This document shows, piece after piece, positions 38,419 through 49,208 of a stretch of 64,000 nucleotides of DNA. Position 1 is the stretch's first letter; every line of letters starts with the position of its first letter. The notes beneath the pieces are model-generated. The model saw only the letters and a program-made list of their open reading frames with translations, was not told the origin of the DNA and did not search any database. Origin of the DNA: Saccharomycopsis crataegensis (taxonomy: Eukaryota; Ascomycota; Saccharomycetes; Ascoideales; Saccharomycopsidaceae); contig NW_027043838.1 of assembly GCF_037102585.1 (NCBI RefSeq), positions 1,426,001 to 1,490,000 on the forward strand, in the 5' to 3' direction. Made by a program: the position numbers and the translations under genes.

Positions 38419-40548
38419 TCATTCGTCTTTTTCCTGCATTTTTGCCTTGATCTTATTCTTTAAAGCCTCACTGGCACCCTTAGCTTCCATGGTCAATGGC
38501 GCGGAACTACCCGTACTGCTGGCACTAGAAGATCTTGGTCTGATATATTCAGAGAAAACAGGAATGTTCGATAAAGAATTACTAGAGTTCAATCTAGAAA
38601 TTGCGTCAGAATCAGCAAACGAGGACTCCGAGATGTTACCAGAAGTTTCTACTTCGGCTTGTTGTCTTAGACGTTCTAATTTCTGTTGTTTTCTTCTTTG
38701 ACGCAATTCTTGAGTCTTTCTATCTTCTTCCTCTTCCTCATTAATGAATATCTTATTACCAGATTTATCGACACCAGTGGTAGTAGACTTTTCACTCATT
38801 TCCAAAAGATTGAAATCATCAGGATACATTTGCATACCAAAATCGTCGACAATTTCGGTAATTTTTCTTGCCAATTCTCTTCTTTGGATCTTCAAATTGT
38901 TCAAACTGATTGGGTCAACAATAGAAAGATAAAGCGGCCTCAAACTCTTGAAAAGATCCATACCAGATTCACCAACTATCAAGGCAGCATAAGTAACAGA
39001 GGCAGAAAGTAAATAACTGGCAATGAATAACAAAATTAAACTATGGTTGCTGAAATAGTCTTTCCTGTAACAATAAATAGTAATAATTGTTGAATAGAAA
39101 ATGTATAATAAAGGTGCAAACACCATGGAAATCAAAATCTTCCATGTAGCCAAAACATCATTAGCTTTAATTTTAACCACCGAGCCAGCAAGCGCTTCTT
39201 TGGCCTTCTTCTTTGAGATAATTCTTGCACCAATGAAAACAGGGGCAAACAAAATTGTTCCGGGAAGAGCAAAAATAGATAAGAAGGTGACTTTAAGCGA
39301 TCTGTAGATCAAAACAGCGAGATTTCTGAAAATGTTAATTTCCGCAGTTTCCACCATATGATCGGCCACATGATAAGCTTTCAACAGTTCATTGTATTGC
39401 AAAATTTCTTCCTTGATTGCTATAATCTTCTCGTCGTCTTTGAAACGTTCGTAACCTTCAATAATTCTTCTATTGAATTCAGTTACCAATGGGAAAGGGA
39501 GTCTTTCAGCAAAGTTTGTTTGATACAATCTTCTTGAAGCTTGAACAACCATCAAAGTTTCAAAAGAATCACATTGCATGGTGACGGCTTTCAAACCGTC
39601 CTGAATAATATCTAACAATTCCTTGACTGCTTCTCTATTGGTCTCAGGGTTTTGATAAGCCTCAACCAACCTGGCAGGAACTTCAATTGGATTACCAAAT
39701 TCAACAACTGCCCTCGATCTGAACTTGTGAGGATGGAAATAATTCATACCACAAGGCACAATTTTAACATTAATACCAGGAGTGTGAGTCATCGCACCTA
39801 GGGCCATAATGGCAACCCCAGCCTTCAATGGCAATAAACTGGTTCTATCATGACTGCCACCTTCTGGAAAGATACCAATACATTCATTGTGGGCCAAATG
39901 TTCAAACACTTGTTCATAAACCTGCTTTTGATCAATCTTATCAGCCACCTTGAATTCGGTAGACCCAGATAAAAGCTTGCCAATCTTTGAGCTTCTTTTC
40001 AAATTGAATTCTTTTCTCAAGATTAATTCGTTGTCAGAGATAATCTCCTTAATGTCCGAGTTTCCCAAAGAATTTGGCAAACCAATAAGACCTTTAACCA
40101 TGCATTCAGTAGTAAACTTTGTTCCAACCCCATGGACTCTAGTTGGGTCATTTTCGAGGTCTTTGATAAAAATCTTTCCCGAGGCCTTTCTCAAATTATC
40201 TTGTGCTCTATTAACCCCAATTGACAATTGGCAGGTAGCGAGAAACCCGACAACTTTTCTCTTCAAAGACTTTGAAGCAATTAAAAAACTAACACGACGT
40301 CCAACTCTCTTCTGGACTTGTCCCATCAAAATCACCGGATCAACAAACTGGTTAGCATGAGGGGCCCCAACAAAAATGACAGGGCCTTCTTTTGGGATTT
40401 TGTAACCATTTCTTGGTCTGATTTCTCTGAAGAAGCAGTCAAAAATGCTGGAAAGAATCCACAAAAAGAAATCATAGATCAATTTCTGTGAGGAAGTGAA
40501 TTCCTTGTAGCTTGATTTCTGCTTGGATTCATTCGCTGATGAAGTCAT
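38419..40548 (-). CDS. GPT2: Glycerol-3-phosphate/DHAP acyltransferase (Gpt2/Sct1 type)
   Basis: A 709-aa ER acyltransferase that makes lysophosphatidic acid, the first step of glycerolipid synthesis. The acyltransferase domain has block I GAPHANQFVDP (His64, Asp70) and the later block FPEGGSHDRTSLLPLKAG (near 225-245). Three or so hydrophobic segments follow (near 410-435, 455-485 and 490-520). The last 180 residues are charged and Ser-rich, with acidic and glutamine/arginine tracts, as in the phosphorylated tails of yeast Gpt2 (743 aa) and Sct1 (759 aa). Which of the two it corresponds to cannot be decided. It is divergent from a zinc-cluster regulator. Confidence 0.92.
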   Translation of the reverse strand: MTSSANESKQKSSYKEFTSSQKLIYDFFLWILSSIFDCFFREIRPRNGYKIPKEGPVIFVGAPHANQFVDPVILMGQVQKRVGRRVSFLIASKSLKRKVVGFLATCQLSIGVNRAQDNLRKASGKIFIKDLENDPTRVHGVGTKFTTECMVKGLIGLPNSLGNSDIKEIISDNELILRKEFNLKRSSKIGKLLSGSTEFKVADKIDQKQVYEQVFEHLAHNECIGIFPEGGSHDRTSLLPLKAGVAIMALGAMTHTPGINVKIVPCGMNYFHPHKFRSRAVVEFGNPIEVPARLVEAYQNPETNREAVKELLDIIQDGLKAVTMQCDSFETLMVVQASRRLYQTNFAERLPFPLVTEFNRRIIEGYERFKDDEKIIAIKEEILQYNELLKAYHVADHMVETAEINIFRNLAVLIYRSLKVTFLSIFALPGTILFAPVFIGARIISKKKAKEALAGSVVKIKANDVLATWKILISMVFAPLLYIFYSTIITIYCYRKDYFSNHSLILLFIASYLLSASVTYAALIVGESGMDLFKSLRPLYLSIVDPISLNNLKIQRRELARKITEIVDDFGMQMYPDDFNLLEMSEKSTTTGVDKSGNKIFINEEEEEDRKTQELRQRRKQQKLERLRQQAEVETSGNISESSFADSDAISRLNSSNSLSNIPVFSEYIRPRSSSASSTGSSAPLTMEAKGASEALKNKIKAKMQEKDE

Positions 40549-41095
40549 GATGGATGGACCTCTCTCCCCAAACTTCGATTATCTGGTGATAATATTATAA
40601 ACAAGCAAGGCTGTTTAAAAAACCAACGCGACAAATATATGGGGCAAAAGCAAAAGCAAAAACGAAAAAAAAAAAAAACAAATGTGGTGGCCAACTAAGT
40701 ACTCGCTGTGAGCAATTAAACTGTAGTTTTCCTGTTGTTCCACAAAATGGAAAACTCATCCTGTATTTTTTTTTCCCGCTACCTACCTCACTCTCACACC
40801 GTTGGCGTGGGCCGCTTAATGGTACATATGGCCGCATGTTAATGCATCAAAGCTCTCTCCGAGTGCGTTAAGCAACCTTCGGTGTTTGGGTGTTGTGCTG
40901 CTGCTGTTGGTTTTTCTCGATAATAATAATTGGGAGGTACGGGTGTCTCGGAGATTGGGGACGTTGACTCGGCGATGGGTTTTTTTCTTTGGGGTTTTTC
41001 ACCAATTTTTTTTTCAGTTGTCCGTGCTATTCTATCCATTTTTCGTTGTTTTGCCAAACTGTTCACACCCCCTACCCACATATAGCAATATACTG
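40549..41095. promoter_or_regulatory. Divergent promoter region of GPT2 and the first zinc-cluster gene
   Basis: 547 bases. An A-rich run lies at 40662-40678, a T-rich run at 40768-40773, and pyrimidine-rich sequence at 40980-41050. No specific operator is recognised. Confidence 0.4.
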
Positions 41096-44000
41096 ATGTC
41101 CTTTGTTGCTTCAGGGAAATCTTCCCCTCCAAATCCCAGTAACCAAGCCATGAAGCGCCAAAGAGTTCCTGTGTCGTGTGCTGTTTGCCGGAAAAGAAAG
41201 ATCAAGTGTGATCGAAAGAAGCCTCACTGTACCAGTTGTATCAAATCCGGAATCCAATATTTGTGTCTTTATGAGAAACCCGCTTGGATTAATGCCGGCG
41301 GCTCTTCTATGGGCATTAGTAAACCCACAGAACCCCCCGGCCAAGGTCCGAAACCAACAGAGAGTGCTTCCAAGAGAGTGGTGTTCAAGAATAACCCATC
41401 TCTGCCGGTGAGTTTGCCGCCGGTGAGAGGCGCTGAATTTCCAGCCACGATAGCAGCTAATGGCTCATCTCCTAGATTTTTAACTCCTTCAAATGTGCCG
41501 ATTTTACTTCCAAACCCTTTTGAAAGCTCCAGAAACGGTGCTACCGCTAGCCAGACATCTATTAATGGTAGTATTGACAATCCTAGCCCACCATGTCAAG
41601 ATCCGGTATCCACCACCACAAGTTCCGAAGGCTCTAATTTAGAAGCAACAAAAGATAATGAGAAAACTTATCCGAATGTCACTGCACCAAGCCCTACCAG
41701 TATTCCTTCGGAAAATACTGACTCAAATAATTCGTTGGTACACAAGGAAATTGAAATGTTGAAAGATCGGATCAATAGATTACAGGCGTCTGTGTACATG
41801 ACCCAACTATCCAAACCGAATGGAAATAATAACGATAGACAATCACCAAGCCCTTTCCTGATTTCTCCGAGAAACGGGCTCGGCTCGTTGAATATAAGAA
41901 ACCAGTCTCAAATATCTCCTGATTTAAGGCTGTCAGCCACCCCAACTTTTGTTAGGAATGATAGTGTTCAACTTGAAAATAATCAAAGGCATGATGATGA
42001 TGGCCTGAAAATTAAATCATCAGCTAATGGTAATGAGCAAAATAGTTATAATAATGATCTCAAGACTACTAATATTGATCTTGATAATATGGAGATGGAC
42101 TCGCCAAGCTTTTTAACAGGTTTTGGCCTAACTGGCCAAGGAAATAAGCGAAGTGCAAATGTTAATAGTAACTCAAGTAATGTCACGAGTATAGCAACAT
42201 CGAAGCAAGCCTCCAGCAACGGAGGAAAATCCTCGGAATATAATATGTCAGAGAGTGCCTTTTTTGATAACTTCATGAAATCCATCCAAAAGAGTGATTT
42301 CCTTAATTATATCAACCTCAATATGGATATAAATGATAACGGTCAGTTGATGTATTCGGTTCCCGCTAGCTTGAGTAATAAATTCACAACTGAAGAATCT
42401 GAATCAACCCTAGATTTGGCCAATAATTCCAAAACAGTTAAATCGGGTTCATTTGATAATTTGCAATTTAGCTTCCTGGCCCCTCAAAACATGTTATTTT
42501 TTGAATCATTCAATTCAATTTGGCTTGCATTTGAAAATGACTTTTATATAAAATCGTCGTTCCAGTTGGCTTGTGTTGATATTTGCCCATTGTTGGCATA
42601 CTGCAATCAATTACTTTCAGGTTCAGGAAGATTTAAGGATCCTACAAATGAGGAGTTGTCATCGGCAAGTCTCTCTATAAACTTTCCTTTGAGTTCTTTA
42701 GTAACTAAAAATGATTTGAGAATTGTCAGAGATTGCATCAAAGCAAATATTGGATTGGAAAGACACTTTATCGAACCAATTATCAATACTCCTTCAGGAT
42801 TCTCAACATTTGATCCAGTAACCCAAGAATTTTTGACTTTGGCAAATCCAAGGTATCGCGTTCTCGAAAGAGTTTATTTGAAAGCATTGTTTAAAAAAAT
42901 TCATGATTACATTCCAGAGAGGAAAGTTGTGATTTTGCTACTCTCAAGGTTTTTTAAAACAATATGCCATGCTTTTCCATATTTACATAAAGGAACAGTG
43001 TTGATGTCGGTACAAGATTTAGATGAAATTTTGCATGCCGACCTTGAATTCGAGGAAATTACAAAGCGCTTTATGGAAAATTCAGTGACTTACACCTTGG
43101 ATAACATTGGAATATTGTTTGTGATTTTGCATATTTCCTATACGGTTGTTGTTGACAGAATTAAAGAAAAAGTTTGCGAATCCAAATTCAATGAAAATTC
43201 TCTTGACTCGGCGGAGAAATATTTGATATCCCTTGATGATATCAAATTCAATAAATTTATTCATATTGCCAAGACTTGTTTCTCTTTCAATTTCAAACTC
43301 GATGATATTTATGAAAACTTCCACAAAGTGAAATTTGGGTTAGCAAAGGTCCAATTGGGGTTATCACTATTGTTAAATAATCTATGTTTTGAAGACCAAA
43401 TGAAGAATGATGGAATCTTTTTCAAAAATGTCTGTGAACACTCAATTTTTGATTCAGCTTGTGGATATTCAGACACAAGCTGCGATTCAACTCCAAATAC
43501 TGCCACTACAGAGCTGACGACAGAAAGCACCGTTGATAGCAAAATGTTTGATGATGATTATTACGCAAAAGACTTTGTTAACTCTATTAATTCTGAAAAA
43601 GCCCCTCGGGCCCGCAATACTAATAAGGCGAAAAATGGTAACTTTTCATTCAAATCAAAGAACTTTATGCTTAGCGTGCAAAATCTTCTCATGGACAATG
43701 CCAATACTTTCAATAAATTATTTGATTTTGCGTTTGCTTTAAAGATGAACCATGATCCAATGGATTTCATTGATTTAAACTTGGTATTGGGACATTCAGG
43801 AGATATGAGTTATAATGTCAAGGACACCTTGCAAATAATTAAGTCATGGAGATTAACATGGTTGGAGATTGTTCATTGTGATAGAATTTTTTCAATGATT
43901 CTTGGAACTAGGACTCACATTGATGATGATGTTTATGATAATAACTTGAAAGGTTTCTCATTATCAGATAATCTACTCGAAAGTCCAGAAGACAAAGTAG

Positions 44001-45169
44001 TTTTCAGAAATATTTCTAAAAGAAGGAAGGTACAGAAGTACATTTTCTCTCCGATTTGCAAATTATACACAAAAGTCAATAAACAGAACTTCAAGGTTAA
44101 GTTAAAAGACTACTTGGCAATCATCAACTCCATCGATAATTTCATTCAGTTTCATAATGACTATCGGGTGGAGGAATTATTTGATTTTGTTGATGGTTTC
44201 AAAAGAAGATATCCGATATATTTTAGAAACATTGAGACATTAAACGATCAAGAAAAGGAAATTTATTATGATATTGAGAATAAGAGTATCAGCAAATCTT
44301 TTGAAGTTATCAACTCTTTAAGCTATTTTATGTTTTCCATTGGTGCTCAATTCTCGCTTTATTACACGTTGTTTTCTCATCTTGACAGATTGATTTGCTT
44401 TGAACGATCCAAAAACGATGTCCCGGTGTTCAAGAAAATTTTTATTAATACTGAGACAATTTTTGTACAACTTATAGCGATATTGAGAAGAATTTTTGGT
44501 GCCCCACATTACAGAAAGTTTTTTTTTAATCATTTCAAGGTCTTGATCAAGAGATCGCTTGAACCCTTCTTATTGTCGATGTATGTGCATCAAATTGGTG
44601 TCATAATTAGGCTTTATCACACTATCAGGTTGTTGAAAGATTTTTCGAATGAAGGAAAGAGTCAAATCGATCCATTGCAAAACTACAAAGTCATCGATGA
44701 TAATGCTGAAAAGATTGTTAATTGGAATATATTATTGAATAAAATCATTTCCAGTGTCAAAGAAATCGAGCAATTACTCAAAACCACCAATAACTATGAT
44801 AATGAGTCGCTACTTCAAGATCTAACTCCTGAGCAATTTGAACTTCATGAAAGAGTTAATCATCACTCCTTGAAGACTAATTCATTGTATTCAAGTGAAC
44901 TCATTGCAATCATTTCTTTAGAAAATGCGATTTTATCAACCATGAACTTGGAATCAAATATGGAAATGTTTGAGGATGATATAAGATTCGACTCCATGGA
45001 CATGTGCAATGTCAAGTTGAAGAGATTTGCCACCACCAATGGGAAAAGTGTTATTTTACCCAATTTTAACAGCTTTTTGTATTTTGACAACACTGAAATT
45101 AGCTATATTGCGAATGAATTGATGAAGGATTTCAGTGCCGAAGCACCTGGAGTTTCTTCAACCACTTGA
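41096..45169 (+). CDS. Zn2Cys6 transcription factor (Hap1-like cluster), large
   Basis: A 1357-aa fungal regulator. The zinc cluster spans residues 28-59 (SCAVCRKRKIKCDRKKPHC, then TSCIKSG...C) with the six cysteines in standard spacing. The ...LCLYEKPAWI tail resembles the Hap1 type of cluster. A coiled coil near 216-235 (IEMLKDRINRLQASV) would allow dimer formation on paired CGG sites. A long Asn/Ser-rich segment reaches about 480, followed by a helical middle-homology-like region (about 530-1330). The start at 41096 precedes the zinc cluster; codons further upstream have no suitable ATG. The next gene encodes a related factor in the same orientation, so the two may be an old tandem duplication. 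Target genes are unknown. Confidence 0.88.
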   Translation: MSFVASGKSSPPNPSNQAMKRQRVPVSCAVCRKRKIKCDRKKPHCTSCIKSGIQYLCLYEKPAWINAGGSSMGISKPTEPPGQGPKPTESASKRVVFKNNPSLPVSLPPVRGAEFPATIAANGSSPRFLTPSNVPILLPNPFESSRNGATASQTSINGSIDNPSPPCQDPVSTTTSSEGSNLEATKDNEKTYPNVTAPSPTSIPSENTDSNNSLVHKEIEMLKDRINRLQASVYMTQLSKPNGNNNDRQSPSPFLISPRNGLGSLNIRNQSQISPDLRLSATPTFVRNDSVQLENNQRHDDDGLKIKSSANGNEQNSYNNDLKTTNIDLDNMEMDSPSFLTGFGLTGQGNKRSANVNSNSSNVTSIATSKQASSNGGKSSEYNMSESAFFDNFMKSIQKSDFLNYINLNMDINDNGQLMYSVPASLSNKFTTEESESTLDLANNSKTVKSGSFDNLQFSFLAPQNMLFFESFNSIWLAFENDFYIKSSFQLACVDICPLLAYCNQLLSGSGRFKDPTNEELSSASLSINFPLSSLVTKNDLRIVRDCIKANIGLERHFIEPIINTPSGFSTFDPVTQEFLTLANPRYRVLERVYLKALFKKIHDYIPERKVVILLLSRFFKTICHAFPYLHKGTVLMSVQDLDEILHADLEFEEITKRFMENSVTYTLDNIGILFVILHISYTVVVDRIKEKVCESKFNENSLDSAEKYLISLDDIKFNKFIHIAKTCFSFNFKLDDIYENFHKVKFGLAKVQLGLSLLLNNLCFEDQMKNDGIFFKNVCEHSIFDSACGYSDTSCDSTPNTATTELTTESTVDSKMFDDDYYAKDFVNSINSEKAPRARNTNKAKNGNFSFKSKNFMLSVQNLLMDNANTFNKLFDFAFALKMNHDPMDFIDLNLVLGHSGDMSYNVKDTLQIIKSWRLTWLEIVHCDRIFSMILGTRTHIDDDVYDNNLKGFSLSDNLLESPEDKVVFRNISKRRKVQKYIFSPICKLYTKVNKQNFKVKLKDYLAIINSIDNFIQFHNDYRVEELFDFVDGFKRRYPIYFRNIETLNDQEKEIYYDIENKSISKSFEVINSLSYFMFSIGAQFSLYYTLFSHLDRLICFERSKNDVPVFKKIFINTETIFVQLIAILRRIFGAPHYRKFFFNHFKVLIKRSLEPFLLSMYVHQIGVIIRLYHTIRLLKDFSNEGKSQIDPLQNYKVIDDNAEKIVNWNILLNKIISSVKEIEQLLKTTNNYDNESLLQDLTPEQFELHERVNHHSLKTNSLYSSELIAIISLENAILSTMNLESNMEMFEDDIRFDSMDMCNVKLKRFATTNGKSVILPNFNSFLYFDNTEISYIANELMKDFSAEAPGVSSTT

Positions 45170-45845
45170 ATCATCAAATTGTATGATTTAACAATAATCA
45201 GTTTTTTTTTTCACTTGTTTTATCTATATATAGATTATCATAATAATACTAAATTACAGAGCCAGTGTCAGCTATATATGTTGTGATATAATTCATACTA
45301 AGGAAGAAGTGTTTTTTTTTATTCTTCATGATTTTAGTAAACTGAAACAAAGTGTAATACTCCCAGCAAAGTCTATTATCATAAAGTGCATACATGCTCA
45401 ACTAAAATATAAGTGATAAATTTAGTTTAATGAGATCTGATGAACATAACCTAAAAACTTTTTGTTCTCCCATCTCCAGCCCTCCCAGTGCTTTTACTGG
45501 GCCTCTGAAGAAGAGAAAGAAGCTTGGTGGACTAACCGATGGATCCATCGTGAAGGAAAGCCCTGCAGAGTACGGTTAGATACCCTTATGCACCGTTGTG
45601 CCTTTTCGCGGGATTCATTTTTTTGCATATCCGTCAACTCCCCAGCCTTACTTCTTATTATCGTCTATAAAGGGAAGAAAGAAAAAAAGTATATTTAATC
45701 CCAGGCCCATAAATCATTGGGAACACTCACCCAAATCTGTGGGAAACTTAATAGCTTAGGGTGTTTAGTGTACTGTTTCCATTGACAACAAAGGACGAAA
45801 TACAATAAAGTGATAATATAACGGGATCGACTCCCCAATTTTGTC
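45170..45845 (+). promoter_or_regulatory. Region upstream of the second zinc-cluster gene
   Basis: 676 bases. A hairpin CCCAGT-GCTTTT-ACTGGG at 45484-45501 (6-bp perfect stem) lies about 345 bp before the start. T-rich stretches at 45203 and 45311 belong to the upstream gene's 3' side. No gene is seen. Confidence 0.45.
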
Positions 45846-48800
45846 ATGGCAGATTTATCGGACGAAAATAAGAAAAAGCGAAGGAGAGTCCCACTTTCTT
45901 GCACCTCCTGCCGGAAAAAGAAAATCAGATGTGATCGCGATAGACCTATCTGTGGGGCTTGTGCAAAATCCGGACAAGGAGCAGCGATTTGTGAGTATGA
46001 TGAGCCATTTTACAACGGTAATGGCGGCGAATACTCCCACATTAAGGCGGCGACCCAACCGATTGGATTGATCCAAGTACAAAAGTTTTCAATCAACAAA
46101 AATCCCAAGGATTATAAACCTCCAAAAAAACCTTCAAACCCTGGTATTGGTGGGGTAACCAATGTTTTTGAAGGTTCCGGGGCGTATCATGAAAGTTTTA
46201 TAAACTATAAAAACATCAAGCACGCTGATACTACTCTTCCACCAAGTAGCCACTTTAGTCGTTTTAGATTATCTTCGAATGATTTGTCACTCAACAAGAC
46301 TCCGGCTGACTTTATAAAGAATCCTACTGCTACTTCTGTTACTACCGTGTCCACCCCAGAAATTTCCTCGCAGTATTTGCCGAATTCCAACGAAAGGGCT
46401 AATAATGATGAATATATGCTAAAGCCAATTGAATTCAAGTCTTCTATAAATCACCAACCGCCAGCGATTTCCAGTCAGCAGGGGGGCATTCTCCCTACTA
46501 CTATTTTGACAAACCCAGAGCAGGGAAACTTCTCTAGTGTTCCGGTAAACTTTTATGATGGTGTGGCTTCGATCAAATACAGGAAACCGAAATTCAAGGT
46601 TTCTAATTGTGGTCCCTTAAGTGGTATAAATTTATTGCAGAGGGATTTTTACGGGAGAGTTTTGTTTCGAAATATGGTGAAATTTAGAAAATCTATTCCA
46701 CATACACTAAAAAGGTTATCGAAACAACCAAGAAAAGAATTTATCCCTAAATCGCTTGCAAATGATGATCAGCGAACCCCTTTACCTCCAGCAGATAGAG
46801 GTAAACATAAACATATCGAATTAGGTTTAAAGAATGGCTCTTTCAAAGACTACGACGATGAAACAAAACTTTGTGAAGAAATATCTAGAGTATTACCTCC
46901 AAAGGACGTGATATATATCTATGTTGACCGATTTTTCAAATATGTTTATCCATTCTTCCCATTACTCGATGAACAGGCTTTCAGAGATGATTTGTTAAAT
47001 TTAATTGGACCGAAGCTGCCCGGTAGCGTTAGCTCAGGCACTTCGAGCCTTGATAAGGTGGAAATCGTTTTCGATAGTAAAAACAAGATTCTTGATACTG
47101 CTACCTTATTGATTGTTTTAAAGCTTGCATTTCTAAGTGTTTACTCATACAAATATGATGGTTGTGCTCCTAAGGAATTTGGTCAACAAGATTCTCCTTC
47201 GCCAATTAACAATTGTAATGAGCAAAATTCTGAGATTAAGTTGCTAATGAACTATCCAATCACTTCACCAATTTTCAAGTTAGCCAAGGGTTGCTTAAAC
47301 AACTTTAACTTCTTAAGAAAAACTGGCTTAGGCCTTGTTCAAACATTATATTATTGCAGAATTTATAATTGCCTTGGTTTTGAAGAAGGTGATGGCCCCG
47401 GCGGTTCTGAATCAAATATATTTGCCGGCGTAATTTTTAGCTCTGCAATTTCTATTGGGCTTCATAGGGACCCTGTGAAAAATATGTTAAATTTCTGGGA
47501 TTGTGATGGCGAATCTGTCAAATTTCTTCAACTCTGGCGGAAGCTATGGTTTTCGTTGATTGATCTAGATATTGAACAATCCATGAATTGCAGTTCTATT
47601 CCTAGCTTAAATCAAGATTTCTCCGACACCAAATACCCATCGTACGAGAATTTAGTTTCTGGCTCCAATTGCAGTGATTTGAATATTGAAAAAATTGTTC
47701 TTGATCATATCCTCTCCAAAAATGAAATAAACGCAGTAATAAAGAAATTGTTGGAGAAGATCTGCACTATGAAAAAAGTGGCAACGATTGGGGAACTTGA
47801 AGAAGATCTTTCTGAATTGGAGCGGTACATGAAGGTGACTTTCAGGGGATATAAGGACTTGGTAAATGATTTTTGCACTAGAAAAACTGCCAAATTACCA
47901 AAATATGATTATATTTCAGCAGTGTCTATGGTGAAGAAAATGAGAAGCTATTTTAGTATGGTAGAGTTTGTTTTTACCATAAAATACCATATTTTATTGG
48001 CAATTGAAAATAATCATAAGGAGAACATTTATTCGCAGCAATTTTCCAAATATTTGACCGAACTATTCGAGTTATCATGTGAAGCGTTGTTGATCACTAA
48101 ATTTTGGAGTTTCTATGGTGACTCTTACATCGACAACTTCCATTCATTTCAATACTTGTTATCATCAAATGTGATGATGTCGCTCATGAAATACAGTTCG
48201 TTCTTTTGTTCCTTCCTAATGAGGTTGATTTCTTTGAAATATGGAATGTTATTGCATCAAAATGAACCTGGTTCTCAGTATGATAGAAGCTCGATAATAT
48301 TTCACCTTATTCTTTTGGAATGGTTATTTGAAAAAGGGGTTGAGTACTTGACTTATATTTGCCTCATTAATGATAATTATTCGGATTCTTTCCACTGTTC
48401 ATCCAAAGGCAGGATTGTTTCGAGGTATTGTTTGAAATGTGTTACTGACGAAAAAAGTGATATTGACTATAGTGCCCATAATTTGTTTAGAAATGGTATA
48501 TTGGAAGGAGATAGATCAACCGATGGAAAATTATTTCCTGACACCATTAAACACTATGATTTTTCACAGTTGAAACCTTTATTTACATTATTTGAAAAGT
48601 TTGAGCAGACAAACGCTCACTTGGATAATATATCTTCTAGGGTTATACCTCCGACATTGAAAAGTATCAGCACTAACTCCGATTCTTCAAGGATTATTTG
48701 CATTGAAGATATAGTGGCGCAGTTATCTAAAGAGGACCTTGTTTCCAGTTATCTCAAAGGTTCTGGACCACTAGCAGTTGATGACGTTCATCGGTTGTGG

Positions 48801-49208
48801 AAATTTTTTTCCAATAAATATGGTGCTGATAATAGTGAAAGAAAATTGAAAGTTAGGGCATATATCGAAAAAAACAATAGTTCCAATACTTTAGCTTTCA
48901 AGTTTCATGAAAACAAAAATAAGGATACTAAAAACAACTCCGCTGATGTTGTTCCAGCCATGAATATACCGGTAAGTACTCACTCTGAGTCTGAATTTGA
49001 ATACAAAGGTCAAAATTTGGTAAATGATAGTGGTAAAAATGTCGATCAGCCATATTTTAGTAATGGCCTGGTTGATATGGATAGTTTGATGACACAGGAG
49101 CAGTTTAATTGGGATGACAATATTTTGCTTGATGATTTGTTGCGAATTGATGATGACGCTTTGGATATTTTTGGTATTGAGGGAATGAACTTTGAAAATT
49201 TTCATTGA
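45846..49208 (+). CDS. Zn2Cys6 transcription factor, related to its upstream neighbour
   Basis: A 1120-aa regulator. The zinc cluster covers residues 19-49 (SCTSCRKKKIRCDRDRPIC, GACAKSG...C) and closely resembles the neighbour's cluster (RVPLSC against RVPVSC). A fungal transcription-factor middle region includes YVDRFFKYVYPFFPLLDE near 358-375 and the GLHRDPVKN motif near 537-545, typical of this domain. The last 40 residues are acidic and aromatic (NWDDNILLDDLLRIDDD), the usual look of an activation domain. No coiled coil follows the zinc cluster. It is encoded head to tail with the 1357-aa factor. Targets are unknown. Confidence 0.88.
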   Translation: MADLSDENKKKRRRVPLSCTSCRKKKIRCDRDRPICGACAKSGQGAAICEYDEPFYNGNGGEYSHIKAATQPIGLIQVQKFSINKNPKDYKPPKKPSNPGIGGVTNVFEGSGAYHESFINYKNIKHADTTLPPSSHFSRFRLSSNDLSLNKTPADFIKNPTATSVTTVSTPEISSQYLPNSNERANNDEYMLKPIEFKSSINHQPPAISSQQGGILPTTILTNPEQGNFSSVPVNFYDGVASIKYRKPKFKVSNCGPLSGINLLQRDFYGRVLFRNMVKFRKSIPHTLKRLSKQPRKEFIPKSLANDDQRTPLPPADRGKHKHIELGLKNGSFKDYDDETKLCEEISRVLPPKDVIYIYVDRFFKYVYPFFPLLDEQAFRDDLLNLIGPKLPGSVSSGTSSLDKVEIVFDSKNKILDTATLLIVLKLAFLSVYSYKYDGCAPKEFGQQDSPSPINNCNEQNSEIKLLMNYPITSPIFKLAKGCLNNFNFLRKTGLGLVQTLYYCRIYNCLGFEEGDGPGGSESNIFAGVIFSSAISIGLHRDPVKNMLNFWDCDGESVKFLQLWRKLWFSLIDLDIEQSMNCSSIPSLNQDFSDTKYPSYENLVSGSNCSDLNIEKIVLDHILSKNEINAVIKKLLEKICTMKKVATIGELEEDLSELERYMKVTFRGYKDLVNDFCTRKTAKLPKYDYISAVSMVKKMRSYFSMVEFVFTIKYHILLAIENNHKENIYSQQFSKYLTELFELSCEALLITKFWSFYGDSYIDNFHSFQYLLSSNVMMSLMKYSSFFCSFLMRLISLKYGMLLHQNEPGSQYDRSSIIFHLILLEWLFEKGVEYLTYICLINDNYSDSFHCSSKGRIVSRYCLKCVTDEKSDIDYSAHNLFRNGILEGDRSTDGKLFPDTIKHYDFSQLKPLFTLFEKFEQTNAHLDNISSRVIPPTLKSISTNSDSSRIICIEDIVAQLSKEDLVSSYLKGSGPLAVDDVHRLWKFFSNKYGADNSERKLKVRAYIEKNNSSNTLAFKFHENKNKDTKNNSADVVPAMNIPVSTHSESEFEYKGQNLVNDSGKNVDQPYFSNGLVDMDSLMTQEQFNWDDNILLDDLLRIDDDALDIFGIEGMNFENFH

